NCBI GenBank assembly: GCA_045637805.1
Contig: JAZUAE010000012.1
Coordinates: 1 to 64,000 of the forward strand
Origin: CAKVLG01 sp045637805
GTDB lineage: Bacteria; Bacillota; Clostridia; Christensenellales; UBA1242
DNA length: 64,000 nt
Reading direction: 5' to 3'
This document shows, in pieces, positions 42,192 through 50,004 of this stretch. The translations under genes and the position numbers were made by a program. The notes under the pieces were generated by a model. The model was not told the origin of the DNA. It ran no database searches and was given only the letters and a program-made list of their open reading frames with translations. How positions within the stretch are numbered: the stretch's first letter is position 1; each line of letters begins with the position of its first letter.

Positions 42192-42524
42192 ATGACAAAA
42201 GTAACAGTTTTTAAGAAAAATAATGAAATAACAGAAGTGGTGTGTGATGGTCACACATTTTATGGTGAGAAGGGCGAAGATATAGTTTGTGCAGCGCTTT
42301 CTAGCGTGGTTCAAACTGCAGTTTTAGGACTTATGACGGTTGCAGGTGTAAATGTTGACCTCGAGCGTGATGAAGAAAGAGGATTTTTGCATTTGACCCT
42401 TCCAGAAAACCTTACAGAAACTGAGCGCTTAAAAAGCAGTGTTATTTTAGATACGATGCTTATGGGTGTGTCAGATTTATATGAAGGTTTTTCAGATTTT
42501 ATAGAATTGGAGGTAAAGAAGTAA
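42192..42524 (+). CDS. prp: Ribosomal-processing cysteine protease Prp
   Basis: Prp removes an N-terminal extension from L27 in Firmicutes that have one. The catalytic pair is visible as GHTFYGEKGEDIVCAALSS (His about residue 19, Cys about 31). Length is about 110 residues, as expected. The gene lies between rplU and rpmA, its usual place, and overlaps rpmA by one base (TAATG). The L27 encoded here does have an extension, so the protease and its substrate fit together. No clear ribosome site is visible before ATG 42192. Confidence 0.92.
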   Translation: MTKVTVFKKNNEITEVVCDGHTFYGEKGEDIVCAALSSVVQTAVLGLMTVAGVNVDLERDEERGFLHLTLPENLTETERLKSSVILDTMLMGVSDLYEGFSDFIELEVKK

Positions 42525-42793
42525 TGTTTATTCGTATTCAACTTTTTGCTCATAAGAAAGGTGGCGGTTCTTCAAAGAACGGTAGAGATTCTAACGCTCA
42601 AAGACTTGGCGTTAAGAAATATGCTGGTGAAAAAGTACTCGCTGGTAACATCTTAGTTCGTCAACGTGGAACAAAAGTCCATCCAGGAAACAATGTTGGC
42701 ATCGGTGATGATGATACACTCTTTGCTAAGAAAGACGGTATTGTTAAATTTGAGAGATTAGGCAAAGATAAGAAAAAAGTATCAGTTTATTAA
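42524..42793 (+). CDS. rpmA: 50S ribosomal protein L27 (with cleavable N-terminus)
   Basis: L27 reaches the peptidyl transferase centre with its N-terminus. The 89 residues start MFIRIQLFAHKKGGGSSKNG: the stretch before AHKKGG is the extension removed by Prp (cleavage expected after Phe8). The rest is typical (DSNAQRLGVKKYAGEKVLAG, RQRGTKVHPGNNVGIG). GGAGG precedes the ATG. Confidence 0.97.
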   Translation: MFIRIQLFAHKKGGGSSKNGRDSNAQRLGVKKYAGEKVLAGNILVRQRGTKVHPGNNVGIGDDDTLFAKKDGIVKFERLGKDKKKVSVY

Positions 42794-42806
42794 GCCAAAT
42801 TTTGAG

Positions 42807-42880
42807 CATTCTAGTGCAGAAAAATAAAAACAATCCAGACAGTTATGTACACAAAGTACACGCCTGCCTGGATTTTTTTT
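42807..42880 (+). repeat. Conserved hairpin element, copy 1 (after rpmA)
   Basis: This 74-nt element matches a second one at 49428-49500. Shared order: CATTCTA-G/T-TGCAGAAA, an A/T tract, CCAGACAGTTA, a variable arm pair, CGCCTGCCTGG, and T-run. The hairpin core (42832-42873) has AATCCAG/CTGGATT outer pairs, an A:C mismatch, CAG/CTG, an internal loop TTA/CGC and TGTAC/GTACA at the top. The variable top pairs and the outer TT:AA pairs change together between copies, so the RNA fold is conserved. It also works as a rho-independent terminator. It starts 13 nt after the rpmA stop. Confidence 0.8.
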
Positions 42881-42934
42881 ATTGTGCTCATTATTTTATA
42901 AATTATCACATATATTTTGGTGAGGAGATTATTG

Positions 42935-43180
42935 ATGGCTTTTTTGGAAGAGGTTTTTAATTGCTTTGGAAAGGGTGAGTGGCAGGTTCAGTTGACTTAT
43001 CCAAAGGGACTTGCCATAAGTGGATATAAAAAAATTGTGGAACTTACAAATAATAGAATTGAGCTTAGCCTTCCACAAAAAAAGAAACTTATTGTTTGTG
43101 GTGAGGCACTTTCCATTTTAACTTTGGCAGAGAGTGAGATTTATTTGCGTGGCGCCATAACCTCTATGGAGATTGTATGA
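42935..43180 (+). CDS. yqfC: Sporulation protein YqfC
   Basis: YqfC belongs to the YabP/YqfC family linked to the spore coat. The 81 residues contain the family core (FLEEVFNCFGKG, VELTNNRIELSLPQKKKLIV). I chose ATG 42935 after GGTGAGGAGA; an in-frame upstream TTG adds six residues. The gene precedes yqfD with a 4-nt overlap, the order also found in Bacillus (yqfC-yqfD-phoH-ybeY). phoH is missing here. Its presence points to a spore-forming lineage. Confidence 0.88.
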   Translation: MAFLEEVFNCFGKGEWQVQLTYPKGLAISGYKKIVELTNNRIELSLPQKKKLIVCGEALSILTLAESEIYLRGAITSMEIV

Positions 43181-44280
43181 AAACAATCTATACTATTAAA
43201 ATAACAGGACTTAACCTTGATAATCTCCTCAATATATTTTATTCAAAGAAAATAAAGATTTCTAATATATATCGCAAAAAAGATAATTCCAGAACAATGT
43301 TTCTTGATATTAGTAGGGTGGATTATGTTAGTGCTATGTCAGGCAGAGTATTCGATAAATTCGATGTTTGTGTGGTGCGTAAGCGTGGAATGGAAAATTT
43401 TTTATTTAGACTTTTTTCATTGTCTGGAGCATTGTTTGGAGTGTTTATTTCTTTGTTTGTAGGGTTTTCTATAAATTCTAAAATTTGGCATATTGATATT
43501 GATTTGCGTGGCGAAGAAAATATTGTGGTAAGGCAGGCTGTTGAAAATACGCTTAGCAAAAATAATATTAGCATAGGCTCAAATTTGGGCAATATTTCTC
43601 TATATGATTTGTCTCAAGACATTGTTTCAAGTAATGAAGAAATTGCCGCTGCCACTGTTGAAAAAAATGGAACTACTCTGCAAGTGAAGATTTATCTTGC
43701 CTCAAGCGTATATAAAACTGGTGATTTGGTTGCCACTAAGAATGGTGTGATCACAAGTGTATTAGTTGCAGCTGGAGAATCATTAGTCGAGGCTGGTGAT
43801 GTTGTGAGTGAGGGGGATGCGTTATTGAAGGCTGACATGAGTGGTAATGCGGTGGGTACTGTTATGGCGAAAGTTTATTACATGAGTAGCATTGTATATA
43901 ATGAAAACATTGAAAGATTAAAGCCTACTGGTAATGTAAAAAAGCAATCAGTATTAGAACTTTTTGGTATAAAGTTTGGCGTTAATAATCTGCCAGGATA
44001 TAAATATTATGAGACAAAAGTTAATAAGATCTCTCCTTTTAAAAATTTTATCTTGCCCATATTTTCGACCGAGTACGAATATGTAGAAATGGCTAAAGTG
44101 GTGAAGTTTGTGCCCTTTGAAGAAGTGGAGGCTGATTTGAAAGAGCAGGCAAAATCGCTTGCTATGCAAAATATAAATTCTGCTTGCCAAATTATAAATA
44201 TTGATTATACTATTAGAAGAGAGGGGAATATTGTTAAAGTGGATTGTTTTATTGAATCGCTTGAGAATATTGCAGGTTAA
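43177..44280 (+). CDS. yqfD: Sporulation protein YqfD
   Basis: YqfD is a membrane protein of the sporulation lineage. The 367 residues have one hydrophobic helix (about 85-102, LSGALFGVFISLFVGF) and a long extracytoplasmic part with LRGEENIVVRQAVENTLSKN, and a late basic segment. Length and start agree with the family. The ATG overlaps yqfC (ATGA). ybeY follows after 1 bp, in the same order as in Bacillus, with phoH absent. Confidence 0.9.
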   Translation: MKTIYTIKITGLNLDNLLNIFYSKKIKISNIYRKKDNSRTMFLDISRVDYVSAMSGRVFDKFDVCVVRKRGMENFLFRLFSLSGALFGVFISLFVGFSINSKIWHIDIDLRGEENIVVRQAVENTLSKNNISIGSNLGNISLYDLSQDIVSSNEEIAAATVEKNGTTLQVKIYLASSVYKTGDLVATKNGVITSVLVAAGESLVEAGDVVSEGDALLKADMSGNAVGTVMAKVYYMSSIVYNENIERLKPTGNVKKQSVLELFGIKFGVNNLPGYKYYETKVNKISPFKNFILPIFSTEYEYVEMAKVVKFVPFEEVEADLKEQAKSLAMQNINSACQIINIDYTIRREGNIVKVDCFIESLENIAG

Positions 44281-44281
44281 T

Positions 44282-44761
44282 ATGAAAGTATATTTTGTAG
44301 GTAAAAAACAAAGTTTGAAATTTAAAAGAATTGTAAAAAAGAGTGCGTTGCTTGCTACGACCATGTTGTCTCAGCCGACATCTATCTCTATTTGTGTTAA
44401 CTTTGTAGATGATGAAGAAATAAGATTGCTAAATAAAGAAACTCGTAATGTTGACAAGGTTACGGATATTTTAAGTTTTCCAACATTTAATCTTAATCCA
44501 GGTGATGTGCTTGATGTGAACAGTGTGGAGGCTAAGGTTTGCGCGTTTAAAGGAGTTGTTCCTGTGGGTGATATGGCTATTAATATGGCTGAGCTTTATC
44601 GTCAATCAAAGGAGTATGGTGTAACAGTTGAGCAAGAACTTGCAAAACTTGTTATACATAGTATGCTGCACTTATTTGGATATGACCACATTAAAGATGA
44701 AGATTTTGCGGTAATGAAACCTTTAGAAGATGAAATTTTAAGTAAAATGACCAAATTGTAA
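44282..44761 (+). CDS. ybeY: Endoribonuclease YbeY (rRNA maturation factor)
   Basis: YbeY is a zinc-dependent endoribonuclease involved in 16S rRNA maturation and ribosome quality control. The zinc motif is HSMLHLFGYDH (about residues 127-137; the usual first position HG is HS here), preceded by VTDILSFPTFN. Length, 159 residues, is normal. ATG 44282 was chosen over upstream in-frame starts as it follows yqfD by one base and starts the family region; no good ribosome site is present, so coupling is likely. Confidence 0.93.
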   Translation: MKVYFVGKKQSLKFKRIVKKSALLATTMLSQPTSISICVNFVDDEEIRLLNKETRNVDKVTDILSFPTFNLNPGDVLDVNSVEAKVCAFKGVVPVGDMAINMAELYRQSKEYGVTVEQELAKLVIHSMLHLFGYDHIKDEDFAVMKPLEDEILSKMTKL

Positions 44762-44798
44762 TATTTGGTCTTTTTCTTTGCGTGAAAGATGGCTTTTG

Positions 44799-44807
44799 TG
44801 TTACAAT
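44799..44807 (+). promoter_or_regulatory. era extended -10 promoter
   Basis: TG-T-TACAAT (44799-44807) lies 21 nt before the era ATG, which has an AAAGGAG site. Confidence 0.55.
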
Positions 44808-44828
44808 AGTATTATAAAGGAGAAAGTA

Positions 44829-45710
44829 ATGGCGTTTAAAACTGGTTACATAGCTTTGCTTGGTAAGCCGAATACTGGTAAAAGTAGTTTGGTAAATGCG
44901 CTTGTTGGAGAAAAGGTTTCAATTACAAGCCCAAAACCACAAACAACAAGAAATAATATACTTGGAATAAGAACAACTGATTCGTGTCAGATGATTTTTA
45001 TTGATACTCCGGGTATTCAAAGTGGGCAAACTGCACTAGGTAAATATATGAGCAAGTCTACAAGTAGTGCAAAAGAAGGTGTTGATTGTCTTCTAATTGT
45101 GCTTGATGCAAATAAGATTACAGAGTTTGATAAAAAACTTATTAAAAACAATGAAAATGCAGATTGTCCTGTATTTGTTGTAATTAACAAAATGGACTTA
45201 ACTAGCTTTGAAAAGTTATATCCTGTGCTCTCTGAATTAAATAGCTTTAGTTATGTTAAACAATTCTTTGTATTATCTGCTTTAAAGAAAATGAAACTTG
45301 AGCCATTACTTAAGGCTATTGAAGAAGTTTTGCCTGAGGGTGAGGCTGAGTTTGAACCTGAGAGCTATACCGACAAAAGTATGAGGTTTGTGGCAAGTGA
45401 GGTTGTGCGTGAAAAATGCCTATTATTATTGCAAGAAGAGATTCCTCATGGTATTGCAATAGAAATTATTAAATATGAAGACAAAGGGAAAACGACAAAC
45501 ATTTACGCTGACATTATTTGTGATAATGCTAGACATAAGGGCATAATAATAGGAAAGAATGGACAAATGTTAAAGCGTATCGGTTCATATAGTAGGGAGG
45601 ATCTTGAAAGAATTATTGGTGGAAAAGTAAATCTTGAATTGTATGTAAAAGTTAAAGAAAATTGGGCATCTGACCATGGAACATTAGCCGATCTTGGGTT
45701 TGACGAATAA
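44829..45710 (+). CDS. era: GTPase Era
   Basis: Era is a GTP-binding ribosome assembly factor. The G domain shows GKPNTGKSSL (Walker A, about residues 10-19), the switch and DTPGIQSG motif (about 60-67), NKMD (about 121-124) and, at the C-terminus, the KH domain (HKGIIIGKNGQMLKRIGSYSR, about 240-260) that binds 16S rRNA. Length, about 293 residues, is typical. ATG 44829 follows AAAGGAGAAAG. era, a small yqzL-like gene and recO form the conserved Firmicute cluster that follows ybeY. Confidence 0.97.
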   Translation: MAFKTGYIALLGKPNTGKSSLVNALVGEKVSITSPKPQTTRNNILGIRTTDSCQMIFIDTPGIQSGQTALGKYMSKSTSSAKEGVDCLLIVLDANKITEFDKKLIKNNENADCPVFVVINKMDLTSFEKLYPVLSELNSFSYVKQFFVLSALKKMKLEPLLKAIEEVLPEGEAEFEPESYTDKSMRFVASEVVREKCLLLLQEEIPHGIAIEIIKYEDKGKTTNIYADIICDNARHKGIIIGKNGQMLKRIGSYSREDLERIIGGKVNLELYVKVKENWASDHGTLADLGFDE

Positions 45711-45785
45711 AATATACAAAATGCGTCAGTAAATGGAGTTATCCGCGCGAAATTGTGGTAAAAATATAAATAGGAGGCAAAAGTT

Positions 45786-45959
45786 ATGACAGATAAAGAA
45801 TATCAAGAAAAAATGAAAAATTTAGAGCGAGTAAAACGTATTTCTTCTAAGCTGTTTCAAAAAACTGGACGAATTGCCTACTATGGGGCAGTTTGTGGTG
45901 CTAGAGATCTGCAGCGCGAATATTATAATGAAAGAAATAATGTAAACGAAAGAGAATAA
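45786..45959 (+). CDS. YqzL-like small protein
   Basis: A 57-residue frame lies between era and recO, where Bacillus has yqzL. It contains LFQKTGRIAYYGAVCGARDL (about 23-42), which resembles the F-x-x-TG-x-I-x-x-Y pattern of YqzL-like proteins. AGGAGG precedes the ATG and the stop overlaps the recO start (TAATG), so it looks genuinely translated. It is short and its function is unknown. Confidence 0.65.
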   Translation: MTDKEYQEKMKNLERVKRISSKLFQKTGRIAYYGAVCGARDLQREYYNERNNVNERE

Positions 45960-46690
45960 TGGAACAAATAAAATTACAAGGAATAGTTTTAAAGGTTGTA
46001 GATTATAAAGATAGTGATAAGCTTGTCACTATCTTTTCGCTTGAAAAGGGGATTGTCACTGCAAAACTTGTAGGGGTAAAAAAAGCAAAGGCAAAGCTTG
46101 CTTTTGCGGGTCAGCCTTTTTGTTTTGCTGAGTTTGTTTTAGCAGGTAAAAACGATTTTTACACAGTCACAGGTGCAACGAGCATCGATTGTTTTTTTGA
46201 CCTCACGACGGATATTGATAAATATTATTTGGCTTTGACTTGTTTGGAACTTACAAGTAAGTCTCTTAGGGTTGGTGAGGTGTCGCCGGAACTTTTTGTG
46301 GCGCTAATAAAAACTCTTAACAATATTTGTTATAAAGAAGCAAGTGCTATGGCGGCAACAATTAAATATTTCTTACTTACTCTAAGTATTATAGGATATA
46401 AATTATCTTTTGAAAACTGCTCGGTTTGTGGTAAAGAGATGGTGGCAGCGGATTATTTTTCGTTCGTTTCAGGCGGCGTTGTGTGTGACAAATGCGACAC
46501 AATGAATGCTTTTAATATCACAAAGGGTGAACTTGCAATTTTGAAAATAATAGACAAGACCGATGTTGAAAATATATCTAATCTTAAGTTTACTTCAAAT
46601 GAAAATGTGAAGTATGTCTTGGAACTTATGTATAAAATGTTTGTTTACAAAACAGGGGAGAAACTTAACAGCTTTAAAATGTTTGTATAA
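45959..46690 (+). CDS. recO: DNA repair protein RecO
   Basis: RecO loads RecA on SSB-coated DNA. The 243 residues have an N-terminal OB-fold (QGIVLKVVDYKDSDKLVTIF, about 5-24) and a zinc finger CSVCGKEM...VCDKCD (about 153-180). Length fits. The start overlaps the yqzL-like stop. era and recO adjacency is the conserved Firmicute order. Confidence 0.93.
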   Translation: MEQIKLQGIVLKVVDYKDSDKLVTIFSLEKGIVTAKLVGVKKAKAKLAFAGQPFCFAEFVLAGKNDFYTVTGATSIDCFFDLTTDIDKYYLALTCLELTSKSLRVGEVSPELFVALIKTLNNICYKEASAMAATIKYFLLTLSIIGYKLSFENCSVCGKEMVAADYFSFVSGGVVCDKCDTMNAFNITKGELAILKIIDKTDVENISNLKFTSNENVKYVLELMYKMFVYKTGEKLNSFKMFV

Positions 46691-46714
46691 ATATTAATTT
46701 GATTAAAAAAAGGC

Positions 46715-46744
46715 TTGCGAGCACGTTTAAAGGTGTGTTATAAT
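46715..46744 (+). promoter_or_regulatory. ppdK promoter
   Basis: TTGCGA (46715-46720), 18 bp, TATAAT (46739-46744) with TG extension (46736-46737). AAAAAGGAGA precedes the ATG at 46781. Confidence 0.75.
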
Positions 46745-46780
46745 CACTTAGTGACAATAAAAAAAGGAGATAAAATAAGT

Positions 46781-49426
46781 ATGTCAAACAAGAAATATGT
46801 TTATTTATTTAGTGAAGGCGATGCTTCAATGAGAAATCTTCTTGGTGGTAAGGGTGCTAACCTTGCTGAAATGACCAAACTTGGTCTTCCAGTACCTCAA
46901 GGATTTACAATTTCTACTGAAGCTTGTACTCAGTACTATGAGGACGGCAGACAAATCAATGATTCAATTCAAGCTGAAATCATGGAAAACATCGAAAAGA
47001 TGGAAAAAATAACTGGCAAAAAATTTGGCGACAAGGAAAATCCATTACTTGTATCAGTTAGAAGTGGTGCACGTGCATCTATGCCTGGTATGATGGATAC
47101 AATTCTTAACCTTGGTTTAAATGAGGAAGTTGTTGAAGTTATTGCTAAGAAAAGTGGTAACCCTAGATGGGCTTACGACTGTTATAGAAGATTCATTCAA
47201 ATGTTCTCTGATGTTGTTATGGAAGTTGGTAAAAAATACTTCGAAAAACTCATTGATAAAATGAAAGAAGAAAAAGGTGTAGAGTTTGACCTTGATCTTA
47301 CAGCTGAGGACTTGAAAGAACTTGCTAATCAGTTCAAAGCTGAATATAAAAATCAACTTGGAAAAGATTTTCCAAGCGATCCAAAAGAACAATTATTCGA
47401 AGCTGTTAAAGCTGTATTTAGAAGCTGGGATAACCCAAGAGCTAACATCTATCGTATGGATCATGATATCCCTTATAGCTGGGGTACAGCGGTTAACGTT
47501 CAAATGATGGCTTTCGGTAACATGGGTGAAACAAGTGGTACTGGTGTTGCGTTTACTCGTAACCCTGCAACTGGTGAAAAAGGTCTTATGGGTGAATTCT
47601 TAATGAACGCTCAAGGTGAAGACGTTGTTGCTGGTGTTCGTACACCTATGCCTATCGCTCAAATGAAGGAAATCATGCCTGAAGTTTATGATCAATTCTT
47701 AACAATTTGCAACACTTTAGAGAAACACTATCGTGATATGCAAGATATGGAGTTTACTATCGAGAATAAGAAACTTTACATGCTTCAAACTCGTAATGGT
47801 AAGAGAACTGCTGCTGCAGCTATCCGCATCGCTTGCGATTTAATTGATGAGGGAATGATTAGTGAAGAAGAAGCTGTTATGCAAATTGATGCTAAGAGCT
47901 TAGATATGCTTTTACACCCAACATTTGACGCGGCTGCTTTAAAAGCTGCTGATAAAAACAATGTTATCGGTAAAGGTATTGCTGCATCTCCTGGTGCTGC
48001 TACAGGTAAAGTTGTGTTTACAGCTGAAGAAGCTGCTAGCCGTGGTAAAAATAAAGAAAGAGTAATTCTTGTTCGCTTAGAGACATCTCCGGAAGATATT
48101 GAAGGTATGAAATATGCTCAAGGTATCTTAACAGTTCGTGGTGGACAAACATCTCACGCTGCCGTTGTTGCTCGTGGTATGGGTACTTGCTGCGTATCTG
48201 GTTGTGGCGATATTAAAATGGACGAAGAAAATAAACGCTTTACTCTTGGTGGCAAAACATATACAGAAGGGGATTGGATTTCTCTTGATGGTTCTACTGG
48301 TAAAATCTATGATGGCGAAATCAAGACAGTAGACGCTGATCCTAACAGTGGATACTTCGGAAGAATTATGAAACTTGCTGATAAGTTTAGAACTCTTGGA
48401 GTTAGAACTAATGCTGATAATCCAAAAGATGCTAAAAGAGCTGTTGAGCTTGGTGCTGAAGGTATCGGTCTTTGTCGTACAGAGCACATGTTCTTCGAAC
48501 CAGACAGAATCGGTGCTTTCCGTGAAATGATTTGTTCAGACTCTATTGAAGAGCGTGAAACAGCTCTCGCAAAAATTGAGCCTATGCAACAAAGCGACTT
48601 TGAAGGACTCTTTGAGGCTCTTCAAGGTAACCCTGTTACAATTCGTTTCCTTGATCCACCACTACATGAGTTTGTTCCAACTGAAGAAGCTGATATCGCT
48701 GCTTTAGCTAAAGCAAAAGGTAAGTCTATTGCAGAAATTAAACAATACATCAAAGATCTTCATGAGTCTAACCCTATGATGGGTCATCGTGGTTGCCGTC
48801 TTTCTGTAACATATCCTGAAATTGCAGTAATGCAAACAAAGGCTGTTATAAAAGCTGCTATTGCTGTTTCTAAAGCACACCCTGACTGGAATATTGTTCC
48901 AGAAATCATGATTCCTCTTATTGGAGAAATTAAAGAGTTTAAGTTTGTTAAAGACATCGTTGTAAAAACAGCTGATAGTGTTATCGCTGAAGCTGGCGCT
49001 AACCTCAAGTATGAAGTTGGTACAATGATTGAAATTCCTCGTGCAGCATTAACTGCTGACGAGATAGCTGCAGAAGCTGAATTCTTCTGCTTTGGTACAA
49101 ACGACCTTACTCAAATGGCATTCGGTTTCAGTCGTGATGATGCTGGTAAGTTCTTACCATCATACTATTCAAACAAAATTTACGAATCAGATCCATTTGC
49201 AAGACTTGACACTGTTGGTGTTGGTAAACTTATGGAAATGGCTGTAAATCTTGGTAAAGGCGCAAGAAAGAGTCTTCATTGCGGTATTTGTGGAGAACAT
49301 GGTGGTGATCCTTCGTCAATCGAGTTCTGTCATAAAATCGGTCTTGATTTTGTTTCTTGCTCACCATTTAGGGTGCCTATTGCGAGACTTGCTGCTGCTC
49401 AATCAGCTATTAAGGCTAAAAAATAA
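46781..49426 (+). CDS. ppdK: Pyruvate, phosphate dikinase
   Basis: PPDK interconverts pyruvate, ATP and Pi with PEP, AMP and PPi. The 881 residues have the ATP-grasp N-terminal domain (VSVRSGARASMPGMMDTILNLGL), the phosphohistidine swivel domain with ILTVRGGQTSHAAVVARGMG (about 443-462) and the C-terminal PEP-binding barrel (TNDLTQMAFGFSRDD, GICGEHGGDP). Length and order are typical. I chose ATG 46781 after AAAAAGGAGA; the longer frame runs into the promoter. It is a strong glycolysis/gluconeogenesis gene, followed immediately by copy 2 of the hairpin element. Confidence 0.97.
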   Translation: MSNKKYVYLFSEGDASMRNLLGGKGANLAEMTKLGLPVPQGFTISTEACTQYYEDGRQINDSIQAEIMENIEKMEKITGKKFGDKENPLLVSVRSGARASMPGMMDTILNLGLNEEVVEVIAKKSGNPRWAYDCYRRFIQMFSDVVMEVGKKYFEKLIDKMKEEKGVEFDLDLTAEDLKELANQFKAEYKNQLGKDFPSDPKEQLFEAVKAVFRSWDNPRANIYRMDHDIPYSWGTAVNVQMMAFGNMGETSGTGVAFTRNPATGEKGLMGEFLMNAQGEDVVAGVRTPMPIAQMKEIMPEVYDQFLTICNTLEKHYRDMQDMEFTIENKKLYMLQTRNGKRTAAAAIRIACDLIDEGMISEEEAVMQIDAKSLDMLLHPTFDAAALKAADKNNVIGKGIAASPGAATGKVVFTAEEAASRGKNKERVILVRLETSPEDIEGMKYAQGILTVRGGQTSHAAVVARGMGTCCVSGCGDIKMDEENKRFTLGGKTYTEGDWISLDGSTGKIYDGEIKTVDADPNSGYFGRIMKLADKFRTLGVRTNADNPKDAKRAVELGAEGIGLCRTEHMFFEPDRIGAFREMICSDSIEERETALAKIEPMQQSDFEGLFEALQGNPVTIRFLDPPLHEFVPTEEADIAALAKAKGKSIAEIKQYIKDLHESNPMMGHRGCRLSVTYPEIAVMQTKAVIKAAIAVSKAHPDWNIVPEIMIPLIGEIKEFKFVKDIVVKTADSVIAEAGANLKYEVGTMIEIPRAALTADEIAAEAEFFCFGTNDLTQMAFGFSRDDAGKFLPSYYSNKIYESDPFARLDTVGVGKLMEMAVNLGKGARKSLHCGICGEHGGDPSSIEFCHKIGLDFVSCSPFRVPIARLAAAQSAIKAKK

Positions 49427-49427
49427 T

Positions 49428-49500
49428 CATTCTATTGCAGAAATTTAAAAAACCCAGACAGTTACATACGTCATTGTATGCGCCTGCCTGGGTTTTTCTT
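49428..49500 (+). repeat. Conserved hairpin element, copy 2 (after ppdK)
   Basis: This is the second copy of the element at 42807, beginning two bases after the ppdK stop. The core hairpin (49451-49494) has AACCCAG/CTGGGTT, the same A:C mismatch and CAG/CTG, the TTA/CGC internal loop, and CATAC/GTATG in place of copy 1's TGTAC/GTACA. Outer pairs also change from AAT:ATT to AAC:GTT. The T run follows. The conserved leader CATTCTATTGCAGAAA precedes the stem. Confidence 0.8.
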
Positions 49501-49880
49501 ATTTCTTTCTATAATAATCAATTCTTGGCTTTAATATTTAAAACAATAATTATCTTTTTCACTCTAATAATTTCATATAGATAGTGTGGTATTTTTTTAT
49601 TTTTTCTATAATAAATAGGTCTATGTAGAAAATGTGTACAAAACGAGGCAAAATGTAGAAAAATGCTAGAAAAAGTGGGTTTGTGCAAAGTGTACAAATT
49701 TGCAAAAATTTAGTTGTATTTTCATGATTATTTTTTTACGAAAAGTAAGGATTCAAATGTAGAAAGCTTAACAAAAAGTTTGCTTTTCTACATTTTATTT
49801 TTTTGTGAAACATTTGAAAAATTGTGAAACATTTTTGAGCAAAAATTATTTTAAAAAAACGTGGTTTTTTGTTTGACACG
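49501..49880. other. Gene-free AT-rich stretch with ATGTAGAAA repeats and a hairpin
   Basis: No gene is seen here. Direct copies of ATGTAGAAA lie at 49623-49631, 49653-49661 and 49757-49765, with an inverted copy (TTTCTACAT) at 49785-49793. The last two form a strong stem (AAATGTAGAAAGC with GCTTTTCTACATTT, one bulge) at 49755-49796 followed by a T-rich run, so it may be a terminator or a regulatory hairpin. Confidence 0.45.
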
Positions 49881-49962
49881 CCATTTGCATATTTGATACT
49901 ATAATCGCAGTCGACCACAATATCTTGTGTTTCGACAAAAATAGTTATCACAATATATGGAA
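49873..49962 (+). promoter_or_regulatory. nrdG-nrdD-trxB control region with tandem NrdR boxes
   Basis: Two NrdR-type boxes are present: CCACAATATCTTGTGT (49915-49930) and ATCACAATATATGGAA (49947-49962), separated by 16 bp (32 bp start to start), the usual tandem spacing for the ATP/dATP-sensing repressor NrdR. TTGACA at 49873 with TATAAT-like sequences before 49906 lies upstream, so bound NrdR would sit just downstream of the start. Box 1 matches the consensus better than box 2. Confidence 0.75.
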
Positions 49963-50004
49963 TTTGTAAAAAATTAAAAAAGAGAACAGCTAGGAGGATA
50001 AAAA

